This document shows, one piece after another, positions 38,372 through 46,085 of a DNA stretch of 64,000 nt. The stretch covers positions 54,834-118,833 of the forward strand of contig DCUH01000133.1 of NCBI GenBank assembly GCA_002327765.1, given 5' to 3'. The position numbers and the translations under genes were made by a program. Positions within the stretch are counted from its first letter, which is position 1. Each line of letters opens with the position of its first letter. The notes under the pieces are model-generated. The model was not told where the DNA came from. It did no database searches and was given only the letters and a program-made list of their open reading frames with translations. The DNA comes from a bacterium UBA2219 (GTDB lineage Bacteria; Desulfobacterota; Deferrimicrobia; Deferrimicrobiales; Deferrimicrobiaceae).

Positions 38372-39317
38372 CCGTCTTCCGTCGAATGGCCGCACCCGGT
38401 GCCTCGATTGCGGCGGCCCACTCGCCGTTCAGGAGTCCGGCCTCTTCGACACGCGTTTCGGCGTTCCCGGCGATTACTCCTTCGCCGTCTGCGGCGCGTG
38501 TGGCCTGGAGCAGCTGACGCCGCGCCCCTCGCAGGAAGAGCTCGACCGCCTCTACGCCTCCCATTACAACTTCGGGGGGGAGCGGGGCACCGCCTACACG
38601 TCCGCCCGGCTCCGGTTCCACGGTTCCCGGCTCTACCGCCTCTGGACCCGGATCGACGGGGATGTCTTCTTCCACGGCGTGAAGGGGAGCGGGCGGCTGC
38701 TGGACGTCGGCTGCAACGAGGGGCGCGGCCTCCTCTTCTATCGGGGCAACGGATGGGAGGCGGAAGGGCTGGAGCCGAACGCGGGCGCGGCGGCGGCGGC
38801 GCGGGGCCTGGGCTTCCCGGTTCACGCCATGCCGCTGCGGAACTTCCTGCCGGAAAAACCGTACGACGTCGTCGTCCTGTCGAACGTCCTGGAGCACTCG
38901 CAGGACCCCAGGGGGATGCTCGAACGGGTGCGCGGCATCCTCGCCCCCGGCGGCCGGTTGTGGGTCAGCGTGCCCGACGGCGACAGCGTCCTCCGGGGCG
39001 TGTTCGGCCGCTCCTGGATCAACTGGCACGTGCCGTTCCACGTCGTGCTCTTCACGCGGCGCACGCTGGGGCGGCTGCTGGAGGAGACGGGCTTCCGCGT
39101 CGAGTCCGCCCGGCGGGAGACTCCGGCCCTGTGGGCCGCGCAGTCGCTGGTCGCCGCGGCGTTCGCGCGGCCCGGGGCACCCACGCGGCAGTTGCGCAAC
39201 CCTCTGCTCGTCGGTCCTCTCATCGTGGGCATCCGGGCGTTCCTCTTCCCGCTTCTGTGGCTGGCCAACCGGTCCGGCCGGGGCGACTGCCTCGTGGTCG
39301 AGGCGGCGCGCGACTGA
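38361..39317 (+). CDS. zinc-ribbon SAM-dependent methyltransferase (3 of 3)
   Basis: Methyltransferase of 318 residues with CLDCG...CGACGL ribbon (about residues 14-53), the linker LTPRPSQEELDRLY shared with the copies at 34227 and 36518, and the SAM motif LLDVGCNEGRGLLF (about residues 113-126). LSNVLEHSQDPRGML and LAPGGRLWVSVPD follow. A C-terminal hydrophobic stretch (about residues 285-305) could touch the membrane. Start ATG 38361 overlaps the previous gene; the stop overlaps the next start. Confidence 0.84.
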   Translation: MTADRLPSNGRTRCLDCGGPLAVQESGLFDTRFGVPGDYSFAVCGACGLEQLTPRPSQEELDRLYASHYNFGGERGTAYTSARLRFHGSRLYRLWTRIDGDVFFHGVKGSGRLLDVGCNEGRGLLFYRGNGWEAEGLEPNAGAAAAARGLGFPVHAMPLRNFLPEKPYDVVVLSNVLEHSQDPRGMLERVRGILAPGGRLWVSVPDGDSVLRGVFGRSWINWHVPFHVVLFTRRTLGRLLEETGFRVESARRETPALWAAQSLVAAAFARPGAPTRQLRNPLLVGPLIVGIRAFLFPLLWLANRSGRGDCLVVEAARD

Positions 39318-40552
39318 TGCGCGTCCTGGTCTGCGGCATGAATTACGCCCCCGAGCCGGTGGGGATCGGCAGGTACACCGCGGAGATGGCCGAATGGCTG
39401 GCCGCGCGGGGCCACGAAGTGCGGGTCGTGGCGGCGCCGCCGCATTACCCGGCGTGGAAGGTCGGGGCGGGATACCGGGGCTGGGCGTACAAGAGGGAGA
39501 TGATCCGCGGGGTCGACGTGCTCCGCTGCCCCTTGTGGGTCCCCGGGAACCCGGAGCGGCCCACCCGCCTTTTCCATTTCCTGTCATTCGCCGTTTCCAG
39601 CTTCCCGGCCGTGCTGGCCCAGGCGTTCTGGCGCCCGGACGTGGTGTTCGCGGTCGAGCCGACGCTCTTCTGCGCACCCGGGGCGTTGGCGGCGGCGCGC
39701 CTTTCGGGAGCACGGGCGTGGCTGCACGTCCAGGATTTCGAGGTGGAGGCGTTCTTCGGCCTGGGCTTCGCGCCGGGAGGCCCGGTGAAGCGATGGGTCG
39801 CGGCGGTCGAGGGGTGGCTGACGCGCCGGTTCGACACGGTCTCGACCATCTCCCGGCGGATGAGCGACCGGCTTTCCGCGCTCGGGGTGGACGGGTCCCG
39901 CGCGGCGCTGTTCCCGAACTGGGTGGACACGGAGCGGGTCCGGCCGGGCGCCGGCGGGCGAGATTTCCGCAAGGAGTGGGGGCTTGCGCCCGGAAGCCGG
40001 ATCGTCCTGTACGCCGGCAGCATGGGAAGGAAGCAGGGGCTGGAACTGGTCCTGGAGGCCGCGGCGGCGGTCAAGGAAGAGTGCCCGGAAGCCGTCTTCC
40101 TGATGGTGGGCGACGGCTCGGCGAAGAACGACCTCGAGAGGACGGCCGGCGGGATGGGCTTGCGGAACGTCCTGTTCAAGCCGCCGCAGCCGGAGGAGGA
40201 CTTCCCCGCGCTGCTTTCGTCCGCGGACGTCCACCTGGTCGTCCAGAAGAAAGGGGTCGCCGACGCGTTCATGCCGTCGAAGCTGACCGGCATCCTGGCG
40301 GCGGGGGGGACGGCGGTCGTCACGGCGGACGCCGATTCCGAGCCCGGCCGCCTGGCGGCGGAGCATCCGGGCATCTTCCTCCTCGTGCCCCCGGAGGATC
40401 CCGCGTCGTTCCGCGAGGCGCTGCGGTCGGCGCTGTCGGGGGCCGGCGCAGGAGGGAACCGGGTTGCCCGGGAGTACGCGGAAAAGATTTTGTCCAAAGA
40501 TATTGTGTTGGCGGAATTTGAGGGTATGCTTTTCTCTGGGAAGAAGTCCTGA
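39317..40552 (+). CDS. family 4 glycosyltransferase, WcaI/WbuB-like
   Basis: GT-B glycosyltransferase of 411 residues. ATG 39317 (MRVLVCGMNYAPEPVGIG) begins at the family N-terminus; the longer in-phase frame from 38399 runs through the preceding gene and is false. Strong similarity in layout to colanic-acid WcaI and WbuB: YAPEPVGIGRYTAEMA, HVQDFEVEAFFGLGF and a C-terminal VQKKGVADAFMPSKLTGILA. It probably adds a sugar early in repeat-unit assembly. The sugar phosphate transferase that may initiate synthesis follows immediately. Confidence 0.88.
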   Translation: MRVLVCGMNYAPEPVGIGRYTAEMAEWLAARGHEVRVVAAPPHYPAWKVGAGYRGWAYKREMIRGVDVLRCPLWVPGNPERPTRLFHFLSFAVSSFPAVLAQAFWRPDVVFAVEPTLFCAPGALAAARLSGARAWLHVQDFEVEAFFGLGFAPGGPVKRWVAAVEGWLTRRFDTVSTISRRMSDRLSALGVDGSRAALFPNWVDTERVRPGAGGRDFRKEWGLAPGSRIVLYAGSMGRKQGLELVLEAAAAVKEECPEAVFLMVGDGSAKNDLERTAGGMGLRNVLFKPPQPEEDFPALLSSADVHLVVQKKGVADAFMPSKLTGILAAGGTAVVTADADSEPGRLAAEHPGIFLLVPPEDPASFREALRSALSGAGAGGNRVAREYAEKILSKDIVLAEFEGMLFSGKKS

Positions 40553-41278
40553 ATGCGGAAGGGCCCGGTCTCGATGAACGCCTCCTGCGCGGTCAAGCGC
40601 GCTTTCGATATGTTCCTCGCGGCGTCGATCCTCCTGGCGACCTCGCCGGTGCTCGCGCTGGTGGCGCTGCTGATCCTGCTGCTGGAGGGGAGGCCGGTGA
40701 TCTACGTCTCCCGCAGGCAGGTGTCGTTCGGCCGGACGATCCCGGTCTACAAGTTCCGCACCATGGTGCGCGACGCGACCTCCCGGAAGTACCGCCTCAA
40801 GGAGCGGTTCATGCGGGACGGCTTCCTCGACATCCCCCGCACATGCGAGGTCTACACGCCGATCGGCCGGGTCCTGGAGCGGCTGCAGATCGTGGAGCTG
40901 CCGCAGATGGTGAACGTCCTGCTCCACGGGATGAGCCTGATCGGGAACCGCCCGCTGCCGGCCGAGAACGTCAAGCTCCTGCGGAAATTCCCCGGCTGGA
41001 AGGAACGGTTCGACAGCCCCGCGGGCATCACGGGGATCGCGCAGGTCGTCGGCCGCCTCGAGCTGACGCCGGCCCAGCGGCTCGATCTCGAGCGCGCCTA
41101 CTCGAAGGTGTACCGGGAAGGCAACATCCTCTGGTGCGACCTGAAGATCTTCTTCTGCACGCTGTACGTGATCGTATTCGCCAGGGGCATCCCGCTCGAG
41201 AAGGCGTACCGGCTGGTCGGGATCGAGCATAAAGTCGCCGAGCTGCAACCGATCATTCAGACAAGCGTCCAGACATGA
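40553..41278 (+). CDS. phosphoglycosyl transferase (bacterial sugar transferase), set A
   Basis: Initiating enzyme that transfers a sugar phosphate to undecaprenyl phosphate. It has 241 residues with one N-terminal re-entrant/membrane helix (about residues 20-44) and the conserved catalytic-domain signatures KFRTMVRDA and LERLQIVELPQMVNVLLHGMSLIGNRPLP. The last part deviates from the usual SLVGPRP, and the Asp-Glu pair before LPQ is replaced by Val-Glu. It begins directly after the previous stop; ATG 40574 is an alternative start. Confidence 0.87.
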   Translation: MRKGPVSMNASCAVKRAFDMFLAASILLATSPVLALVALLILLLEGRPVIYVSRRQVSFGRTIPVYKFRTMVRDATSRKYRLKERFMRDGFLDIPRTCEVYTPIGRVLERLQIVELPQMVNVLLHGMSLIGNRPLPAENVKLLRKFPGWKERFDSPAGITGIAQVVGRLELTPAQRLDLERAYSKVYREGNILWCDLKIFFCTLYVIVFARGIPLEKAYRLVGIEHKVAELQPIIQTSVQT

Positions 41279-42000
41279 ACGTGCTGGTGCTCGGTGCGTC
41301 CTCCGCCGTCGGCGCGGGGGTGGCCGAGGCCTTTTCCCCGGGCAACCGGCTGCTCCTCACGGGCCGGGACGCGTCCCGGCTGGAGCGCGCCGCGGAGCGA
41401 TGCCGCGCCGCGGGGGCTTCCGCCGTCTCCTGCGTGGCGTGGGACCTGCGGAATGGGCCGGGCGATCTCGGGCAGGCGGCCGTCGACTTCCGGCCGGACC
41501 TGTTCGTAAACGCGGCCTCGGCGACGAGCCGCCTTCGGGACGACCGGATCGACCCCGCCGGGATGGATGGTCTTCTGGCCGTCGACGTGGCCGTCCCGCT
41601 CGACCTGGTCCGGGCCCTGCTGCCGGAGCTGGGCGGCCGCCCGTTCGGCGTCATCTTCATATCCTCCTTCCTTTCGGCGGTCCGCAGCCCCGGACGCGAG
41701 ATATATGGTTCGCTGAAAAGGGTCCACGAGACGGCCCTCCGGGGGATGGCGGACTCCCGTCCGGGCCTCCGGCTGCTGATCGTCCGGGTTTCGAAGAGGA
41801 TTCCGACGGACATGGGGAGCCCGGAAGCCGGCCGCCTCGGCGCGGCGGTCCGGAAGGGGTATTTCGAGGGCGGGCGGGTCATGTATCATGGAGTTGCCGG
41901 CCGCCTGGCCGAGGCGCTCTACGGGTTCCAGCCGTTCCTGTTCTCCCTCGCGGTCCGGATCGACCGTTTCCTGCACGGAAGGTCTTCCACATCCCGATGA
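41275..42000 (+). CDS. short-chain dehydrogenase/reductase
   Basis: SDR oxidoreductase of 241 residues with NAD(P) motif GASSAVG (about residues 7-13), NAAS-type strand (VNAASATSRL) and YGSLK (YxxxK) active site. It overlaps the phosphoglycosyl transferase by 4 nt and is clearly in the same operon, so a nucleotide- or lipid-linked sugar reduction is plausible (compare the DprE2-type ketoreductases), but that is inference. The C-terminal hydrophobic segment FQPFLFSLAVRIDRFL may bind the membrane. Confidence 0.83.
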   Translation: MNVLVLGASSAVGAGVAEAFSPGNRLLLTGRDASRLERAAERCRAAGASAVSCVAWDLRNGPGDLGQAAVDFRPDLFVNAASATSRLRDDRIDPAGMDGLLAVDVAVPLDLVRALLPELGGRPFGVIFISSFLSAVRSPGREIYGSLKRVHETALRGMADSRPGLRLLIVRVSKRIPTDMGSPEAGRLGAAVRKGYFEGGRVMYHGVAGRLAEALYGFQPFLFSLAVRIDRFLHGRSSTSR

Positions 42001-42013
42001 AAGAGGTAGGCCA

Positions 42014-42676
42014 ATGCGCAAGCTCCTCCTGCTCTCCCTGATCGTCCTGCTCGCCGCCCCAGCCTTCGCGGAGCCCCCCCAGACAGAGGACCAGAAGGTG
42101 CTCTACGCCCTCGGCATGCTCCTCAACCGCTCGGTCGCCTCCTTCCAGCTCTCGCCCGCGGAGCTGGAGTTCGTGAAGCAGGGGATGACGGACGCCGTGG
42201 CGGGGAAGCCGTCCGCCGTGGACCTGCAGGCGTACGGCCCGAAGGTGCAGGCGCTGAACGAGGCGCGCCGCAAGGCGCAGGCGGACAAGGCGGTCTCCAC
42301 CGGGAAATCGTTCGAGGAGAAGGCAGCGAAGGAGAAGGGCGCCGTTAAGACCGCCTCCGGCCTGGTTTACCAGCCCTTGAAGGAAGGGACCGGGAAGGCC
42401 CCGGGCCCGGCCTCCACGGTGAAGGTGCACTACCGCGGGACGCTTCCCGACGGGAAGGAGTTCGACAGCTCGTACAAGCGGGGCACCCCCGCCGAGTTCC
42501 CGCTGAACGGCGTCATCAAGTGCTTCAGCGAGGGGCTGCAGATGATGAAGGTGGGCGGAAAGGCGAAGCTGGTCTGCCCCGCGAAGATCGCCTACGGGGA
42601 CCAGGGGGCGGGCGACGTCATCCCGCCGGGGGCGACCCTCCAGTTCGAGATAGAGCTTCTCGGAATTAAGGAGTAA
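42014..42676 (+). CDS. FKBP-type peptidyl-prolyl cis-trans isomerase (exported)
   Basis: Periplasmic or surface prolyl isomerase of 220 residues. ATG 42014 (AGGTAGG upstream) opens a signal peptide of about 20 residues (KLLLLSLIVLLAAPAFA). A helical FKBP_N dimerisation segment (about 30-105) precedes the FKBP catalytic domain (about 115-220: VKVHYRGTLPDGKEFDSSY, CPAKIAYGDQGAGDVIPPG). This is the Mip/FkpA architecture. It sits between the SDR gene and the capD-like gene and could assist folding of the outer-membrane export proteins encoded here. Confidence 0.92.
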   Translation: MRKLLLLSLIVLLAAPAFAEPPQTEDQKVLYALGMLLNRSVASFQLSPAELEFVKQGMTDAVAGKPSAVDLQAYGPKVQALNEARRKAQADKAVSTGKSFEEKAAKEKGAVKTASGLVYQPLKEGTGKAPGPASTVKVHYRGTLPDGKEFDSSYKRGTPAEFPLNGVIKCFSEGLQMMKVGGKAKLVCPAKIAYGDQGAGDVIPPGATLQFEIELLGIKE

Positions 42677-42687
42677 AATCAACGGTT

Positions 42688-44595
42688 ATGTCCAAGAGCG
42701 TGGCCGGGGAGCATTTCTTCCTGCGGTACCGGCTTTTCCTGAAGCTGGTGCTCCACGGGGTCATCTGCGTCATGGCGTTCCTGGGGGCGTATTTCCTCCG
42801 GTTCGAATTCTCCATCCCTTCCCAGTACTTCCCCGTCATCCGGGAAGCGGTCCCGATTCTGCTGCTGGCGAAGGCGGCTGGGTTCTCCGTCTTCGGCCTG
42901 TTCCACGGGTGGTGGCGGTACGTCGGGATCCGGGACGTTCTGCCGATCGCGGGCGGGTGCGCCCTCGGGTCGTCCCTGTTCTTCGCGGTCGCTTTCTTCC
43001 TGTACCCCCCCTCCTCCATTCCCAGGTCGATCTACGCCCTCGACTGCATCCTGACCTTCCTGTTCGTCATGGGGGCGCGGTACCTGATCCGCTTCAGCCG
43101 GGAGACGTTCGAGCGGCGGTCTCACCCGGCAAACCGGCGCGTCCTGATCGTGGGGGCGGGATCGGCGGGGCAGATGATCGTCCGGGAGATCCGGGCGAAC
43201 CCGTCCCTGGGGATGATCGAGGTCGGCTTCGTGGACGACGATCCGCGGAAGCTGCGCGCCCGGATCGACGGCGTCCCGGTGCTGGGGCACCACGGGGACA
43301 TCCCGCGCCTCTGCGAGGACCAACGGGTCGACGAGATCATCATCGCCATCCCCTCCGCCCCGCCGTCCCGTCTGCGGCACATCCTGGAGCACTGCCGCGA
43401 CGCGAAGGCGAGGGCCCGGATCCTCCCGGGGGTCGGGGACCTCATCGACGGGAAGGTCAGCGTGAGGGACCTCCGGAACGTGGATCTCCAGGACCTCCTC
43501 GGGCGCGACCCGGTCCGGCTGGACACCGACCTGCTGAGCCGGAACATCAAGGGGAAGACGGTGATGGTGACCGGCGCCGCCGGCTCCATCGGTTCGGAGC
43601 TGTGCCGCAAGATCGCCGCCCTGTCGCCCGCCCGGCTGGTGATGTTCGAGATCGCGGAGAGCCCGCTGTTCGACTTCGAGATGGAGATGCGGGAGAGGTT
43701 CCCCGGTATCAGCGCCGTCCCCGTGATCGGCGACGTGCGGGACCGCTCGCGCGTGGAGGAGGCGCTCCGGATCCACCGGCCGTCCATCGTGTACCACGCG
43801 GCGGCGTACAAGCACGTCCCCATGATGGAGATGCACCCCGTGGAGGCCGTGAAGACGAACGTGCTGGGGACGCGGATCCTCGCCGAGGCGTCCGCGAAGT
43901 ACGAGGTCGAGAGGTTCGTCCTCGTCTCGACCGACAAGGCGGTCCGCCCGACGAACGTGATGGGGGCGACGAAGCGGCTCGCGGAGCTGGTCATCCACAA
44001 CATGAACGGCGAAGGCCGCCGCACCGTGTTCGTGGCGGTCCGGTTCGGAAACGTGCTGGGCAGCGTGGGCAGCGTGATCCCGATCTTCCGGAAGCAGCTG
44101 GAGACCACGGGGAAGCTGACCGTCACGGATCCCGCGGCCACCCGCTACTTCATGCTGATCCCGGAGGCGGCGGGGCTGATCCTCCAGGCGGGGGCGATGG
44201 GGAAGGGCGGGGAGGTGTTCGTCCTCGAGATGGGCGAGCCCATCAAGATCGTCGACCTGGCGGAGAACCTGATCCGTCTCTCCGGGAGGGAGCTGGGCGT
44301 GAACGCCGAGATCGCCTTCACCGGCCTGCGCCCCGGCGAGAAGCTGCACGAGGAGCTGGTCATCGAGGGGGAGGACGTCGAGCGCACCGACCACCCCAAG
44401 GTGATGAAGCTGATCGGCAGCGAGACGATGCCGCCGGGGTGGGCCGAGCGGCTGGACGAGTTGATCCTCACCGCGACCGCGGGCGAACGGGTCGGCGTCG
44501 TCGGCCTGCTGGACGCCCTCGTGAAAGGGTACAACCCCCGATACGAGTACCACAAGGCGCCCGCCGGCGAGGACGCCTCGAAATCGTTGCATTGA
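42688..44595 (+). CDS. UDP-sugar 4,6-dehydratase, membrane-anchored (WbpM/PglF/CapD type)
   Basis: Converts UDP-GlcNAc (or a relative) to a 4-keto-6-deoxy sugar, the entry to QuiNAc, FucNAc or bacillosamine sugars. The 635-residue protein has four N-terminal transmembrane helices (to about residue 125), a first Rossmann domain (VLIVGAGSAGQM) and the catalytic SDR domain starting at VMVTGAAGSIGSEL (about residue 294). The active site reads STDKAV...NVMGATK, with Met in place of the usual Tyr, as known for the large WbpM-class dehydratases (SMK triad). It opens set B and starts 11 nt after the FKBP gene. Confidence 0.94.
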   Translation: MSKSVAGEHFFLRYRLFLKLVLHGVICVMAFLGAYFLRFEFSIPSQYFPVIREAVPILLLAKAAGFSVFGLFHGWWRYVGIRDVLPIAGGCALGSSLFFAVAFFLYPPSSIPRSIYALDCILTFLFVMGARYLIRFSRETFERRSHPANRRVLIVGAGSAGQMIVREIRANPSLGMIEVGFVDDDPRKLRARIDGVPVLGHHGDIPRLCEDQRVDEIIIAIPSAPPSRLRHILEHCRDAKARARILPGVGDLIDGKVSVRDLRNVDLQDLLGRDPVRLDTDLLSRNIKGKTVMVTGAAGSIGSELCRKIAALSPARLVMFEIAESPLFDFEMEMRERFPGISAVPVIGDVRDRSRVEEALRIHRPSIVYHAAAYKHVPMMEMHPVEAVKTNVLGTRILAEASAKYEVERFVLVSTDKAVRPTNVMGATKRLAELVIHNMNGEGRRTVFVAVRFGNVLGSVGSVIPIFRKQLETTGKLTVTDPAATRYFMLIPEAAGLILQAGAMGKGGEVFVLEMGEPIKIVDLAENLIRLSGRELGVNAEIAFTGLRPGEKLHEELVIEGEDVERTDHPKVMKLIGSETMPPGWAERLDELILTATAGERVGVVGLLDALVKGYNPRYEYHKAPAGEDASKSLH

Positions 44596-46085
44596 AAGCA
44601 AGGTTTCCATTCCCTTCCGCCGCCGTCCTTTTCGCGCTGCTCGCGCTCGCCGCGGCGCCGGCGCATCCCGCGGACCTCGACCTGGTCGAGGAGCGGGAGG
44701 TCTACGTCGCGCTGGACAAGCTGAACGCGATGGGGCTGCTGCCCGGCTTCCTGGCGAACACGCGCCCCTACGACATGCAGGCGGTTCGGGCGGCCGCGGG
44801 GGACGTCCAGTGGGCCGGGATGGCCGTGCCGGAATCCGTCGCCGATCTGGGCCGGTGGGTCGCCTGGCGGTCGAGCCACGCGAACATGGTCCGCGGGCAG
44901 CTGTCGGCGGGCTATTCCAGGGAACCTCGGGTTGAGGAAAACAGCGGCGCGACGCGGACGCCCGACGGGTACTCGATCCGGGGCACCGCCCTCGGCCGCT
45001 CCGAGCCGTATCCCTGGCTCTCCTTCGGCGGCAAGGCGACGGCCTGGACCGGCGAGGAGGACGGCGCGCGCATGGCGGGCTATTCCGCACAGGCCGGCCA
45101 CAAGTACGCCTCCCTGCAGGCGGGGAAGATCACGACCTGGTACGGCCCCGGGCGCCGCGGCTCCCTGATCTTCACGAATAACGCGGAGCCGTATCCCGGC
45201 GTGCGTCTCCACAACCCGGTGCCCATCCCGATCACGGGATTCTTCTCCTTCCTGGGGCATTTCCAGTACGACCTGTTCGTGGCCCGGATGGACAAGGACC
45301 GGCCGGTGCCGGAGACGATGCTTTCGGGTATGCGTCTCGCCCTGCGGCCCAACCGTTACCTGGAGATCGGCGCTTCCCGGGCGATGCACTTCGGGGGGGA
45401 GGGGTACGACGACGGCTTCAGCGCCTGGTGGGACGCGTTCAAGGGGAAAGAGGAGGGCGACCTGGAGAACACCCGGAACCAGCTCGGGGGGTTCGACGTC
45501 CAGCTGACGCTGCCCTTCAAGACCTTTCCCGTGCAGCTCTACTTCGAGGCCGCGGGGGAGGACCAGTCCCGGGGGGAAGGGATCGAGTTCCTCCCCATGC
45601 CGGAGAAGTGGGCGTACTTGGGCGGGGTGTTCTTTCCCGCCCTCTTCGGGACCCCCCGGCTCGATTTCCGGGCGGAGTACGCGGACAACCGCGTCCACCA
45701 CGAGGGCGACATCTGGTACACCCACCCTTACTCCCCGCACGAATACAAGGGGCGGATCCTCGGCCACCCGATGGGCACGGACGCGCGGGATCTCATGCTG
45801 CAGGGGCGATGGTTCCTCCTTCCGTCCACGTACCTGGAATTCACGATGAACTTCACCGACCGGTACCACCCGGGGCCGTCGACGGAAAAGACGACCGGTT
45901 TCCGCACGGCGTTCGTGGGCTGGCTCACCCCTTCCGTCCGGGCCGGCGCGGGGGTCCTGCTGGAACGGGTGAAGAACCCGGGCGGGGCCGCGGTCGGCAC
46001 GCGGGACGAATTCGCGTATTATATCGATCTGTCCTGGCAAATTTCCGGCGGCAATGTTCCGGCTTCCTCCAAGGAGAGACCATGA
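44592..46085 (+). CDS. Wzi-family capsule assembly outer-membrane protein
   Basis: Outer-membrane beta-barrel protein of 497 residues from TTG 44592 (overlapping the previous stop by 4 nt). A signal peptide runs to about residue 28 (AAPAHPAD). The remainder shows alternating Tyr/Trp-rich beta strands with short turns (SFGGKATAWTGEE, TTWYGPGRRGSLIFTNN, LALRPNRYLEIGASRAMHF), the Wzi pattern. Wzi proteins tie group 1 capsule to the cell surface, so a surface-attached polymer is likely. The long upstream in-phase frame from 42909 is an overlap artefact. Confidence 0.88.
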   Translation: MKARFPFPSAAVLFALLALAAAPAHPADLDLVEEREVYVALDKLNAMGLLPGFLANTRPYDMQAVRAAAGDVQWAGMAVPESVADLGRWVAWRSSHANMVRGQLSAGYSREPRVEENSGATRTPDGYSIRGTALGRSEPYPWLSFGGKATAWTGEEDGARMAGYSAQAGHKYASLQAGKITTWYGPGRRGSLIFTNNAEPYPGVRLHNPVPIPITGFFSFLGHFQYDLFVARMDKDRPVPETMLSGMRLALRPNRYLEIGASRAMHFGGEGYDDGFSAWWDAFKGKEEGDLENTRNQLGGFDVQLTLPFKTFPVQLYFEAAGEDQSRGEGIEFLPMPEKWAYLGGVFFPALFGTPRLDFRAEYADNRVHHEGDIWYTHPYSPHEYKGRILGHPMGTDARDLMLQGRWFLLPSTYLEFTMNFTDRYHPGPSTEKTTGFRTAFVGWLTPSVRAGAGVLLERVKNPGGAAVGTRDEFAYYIDLSWQISGGNVPASSKERP

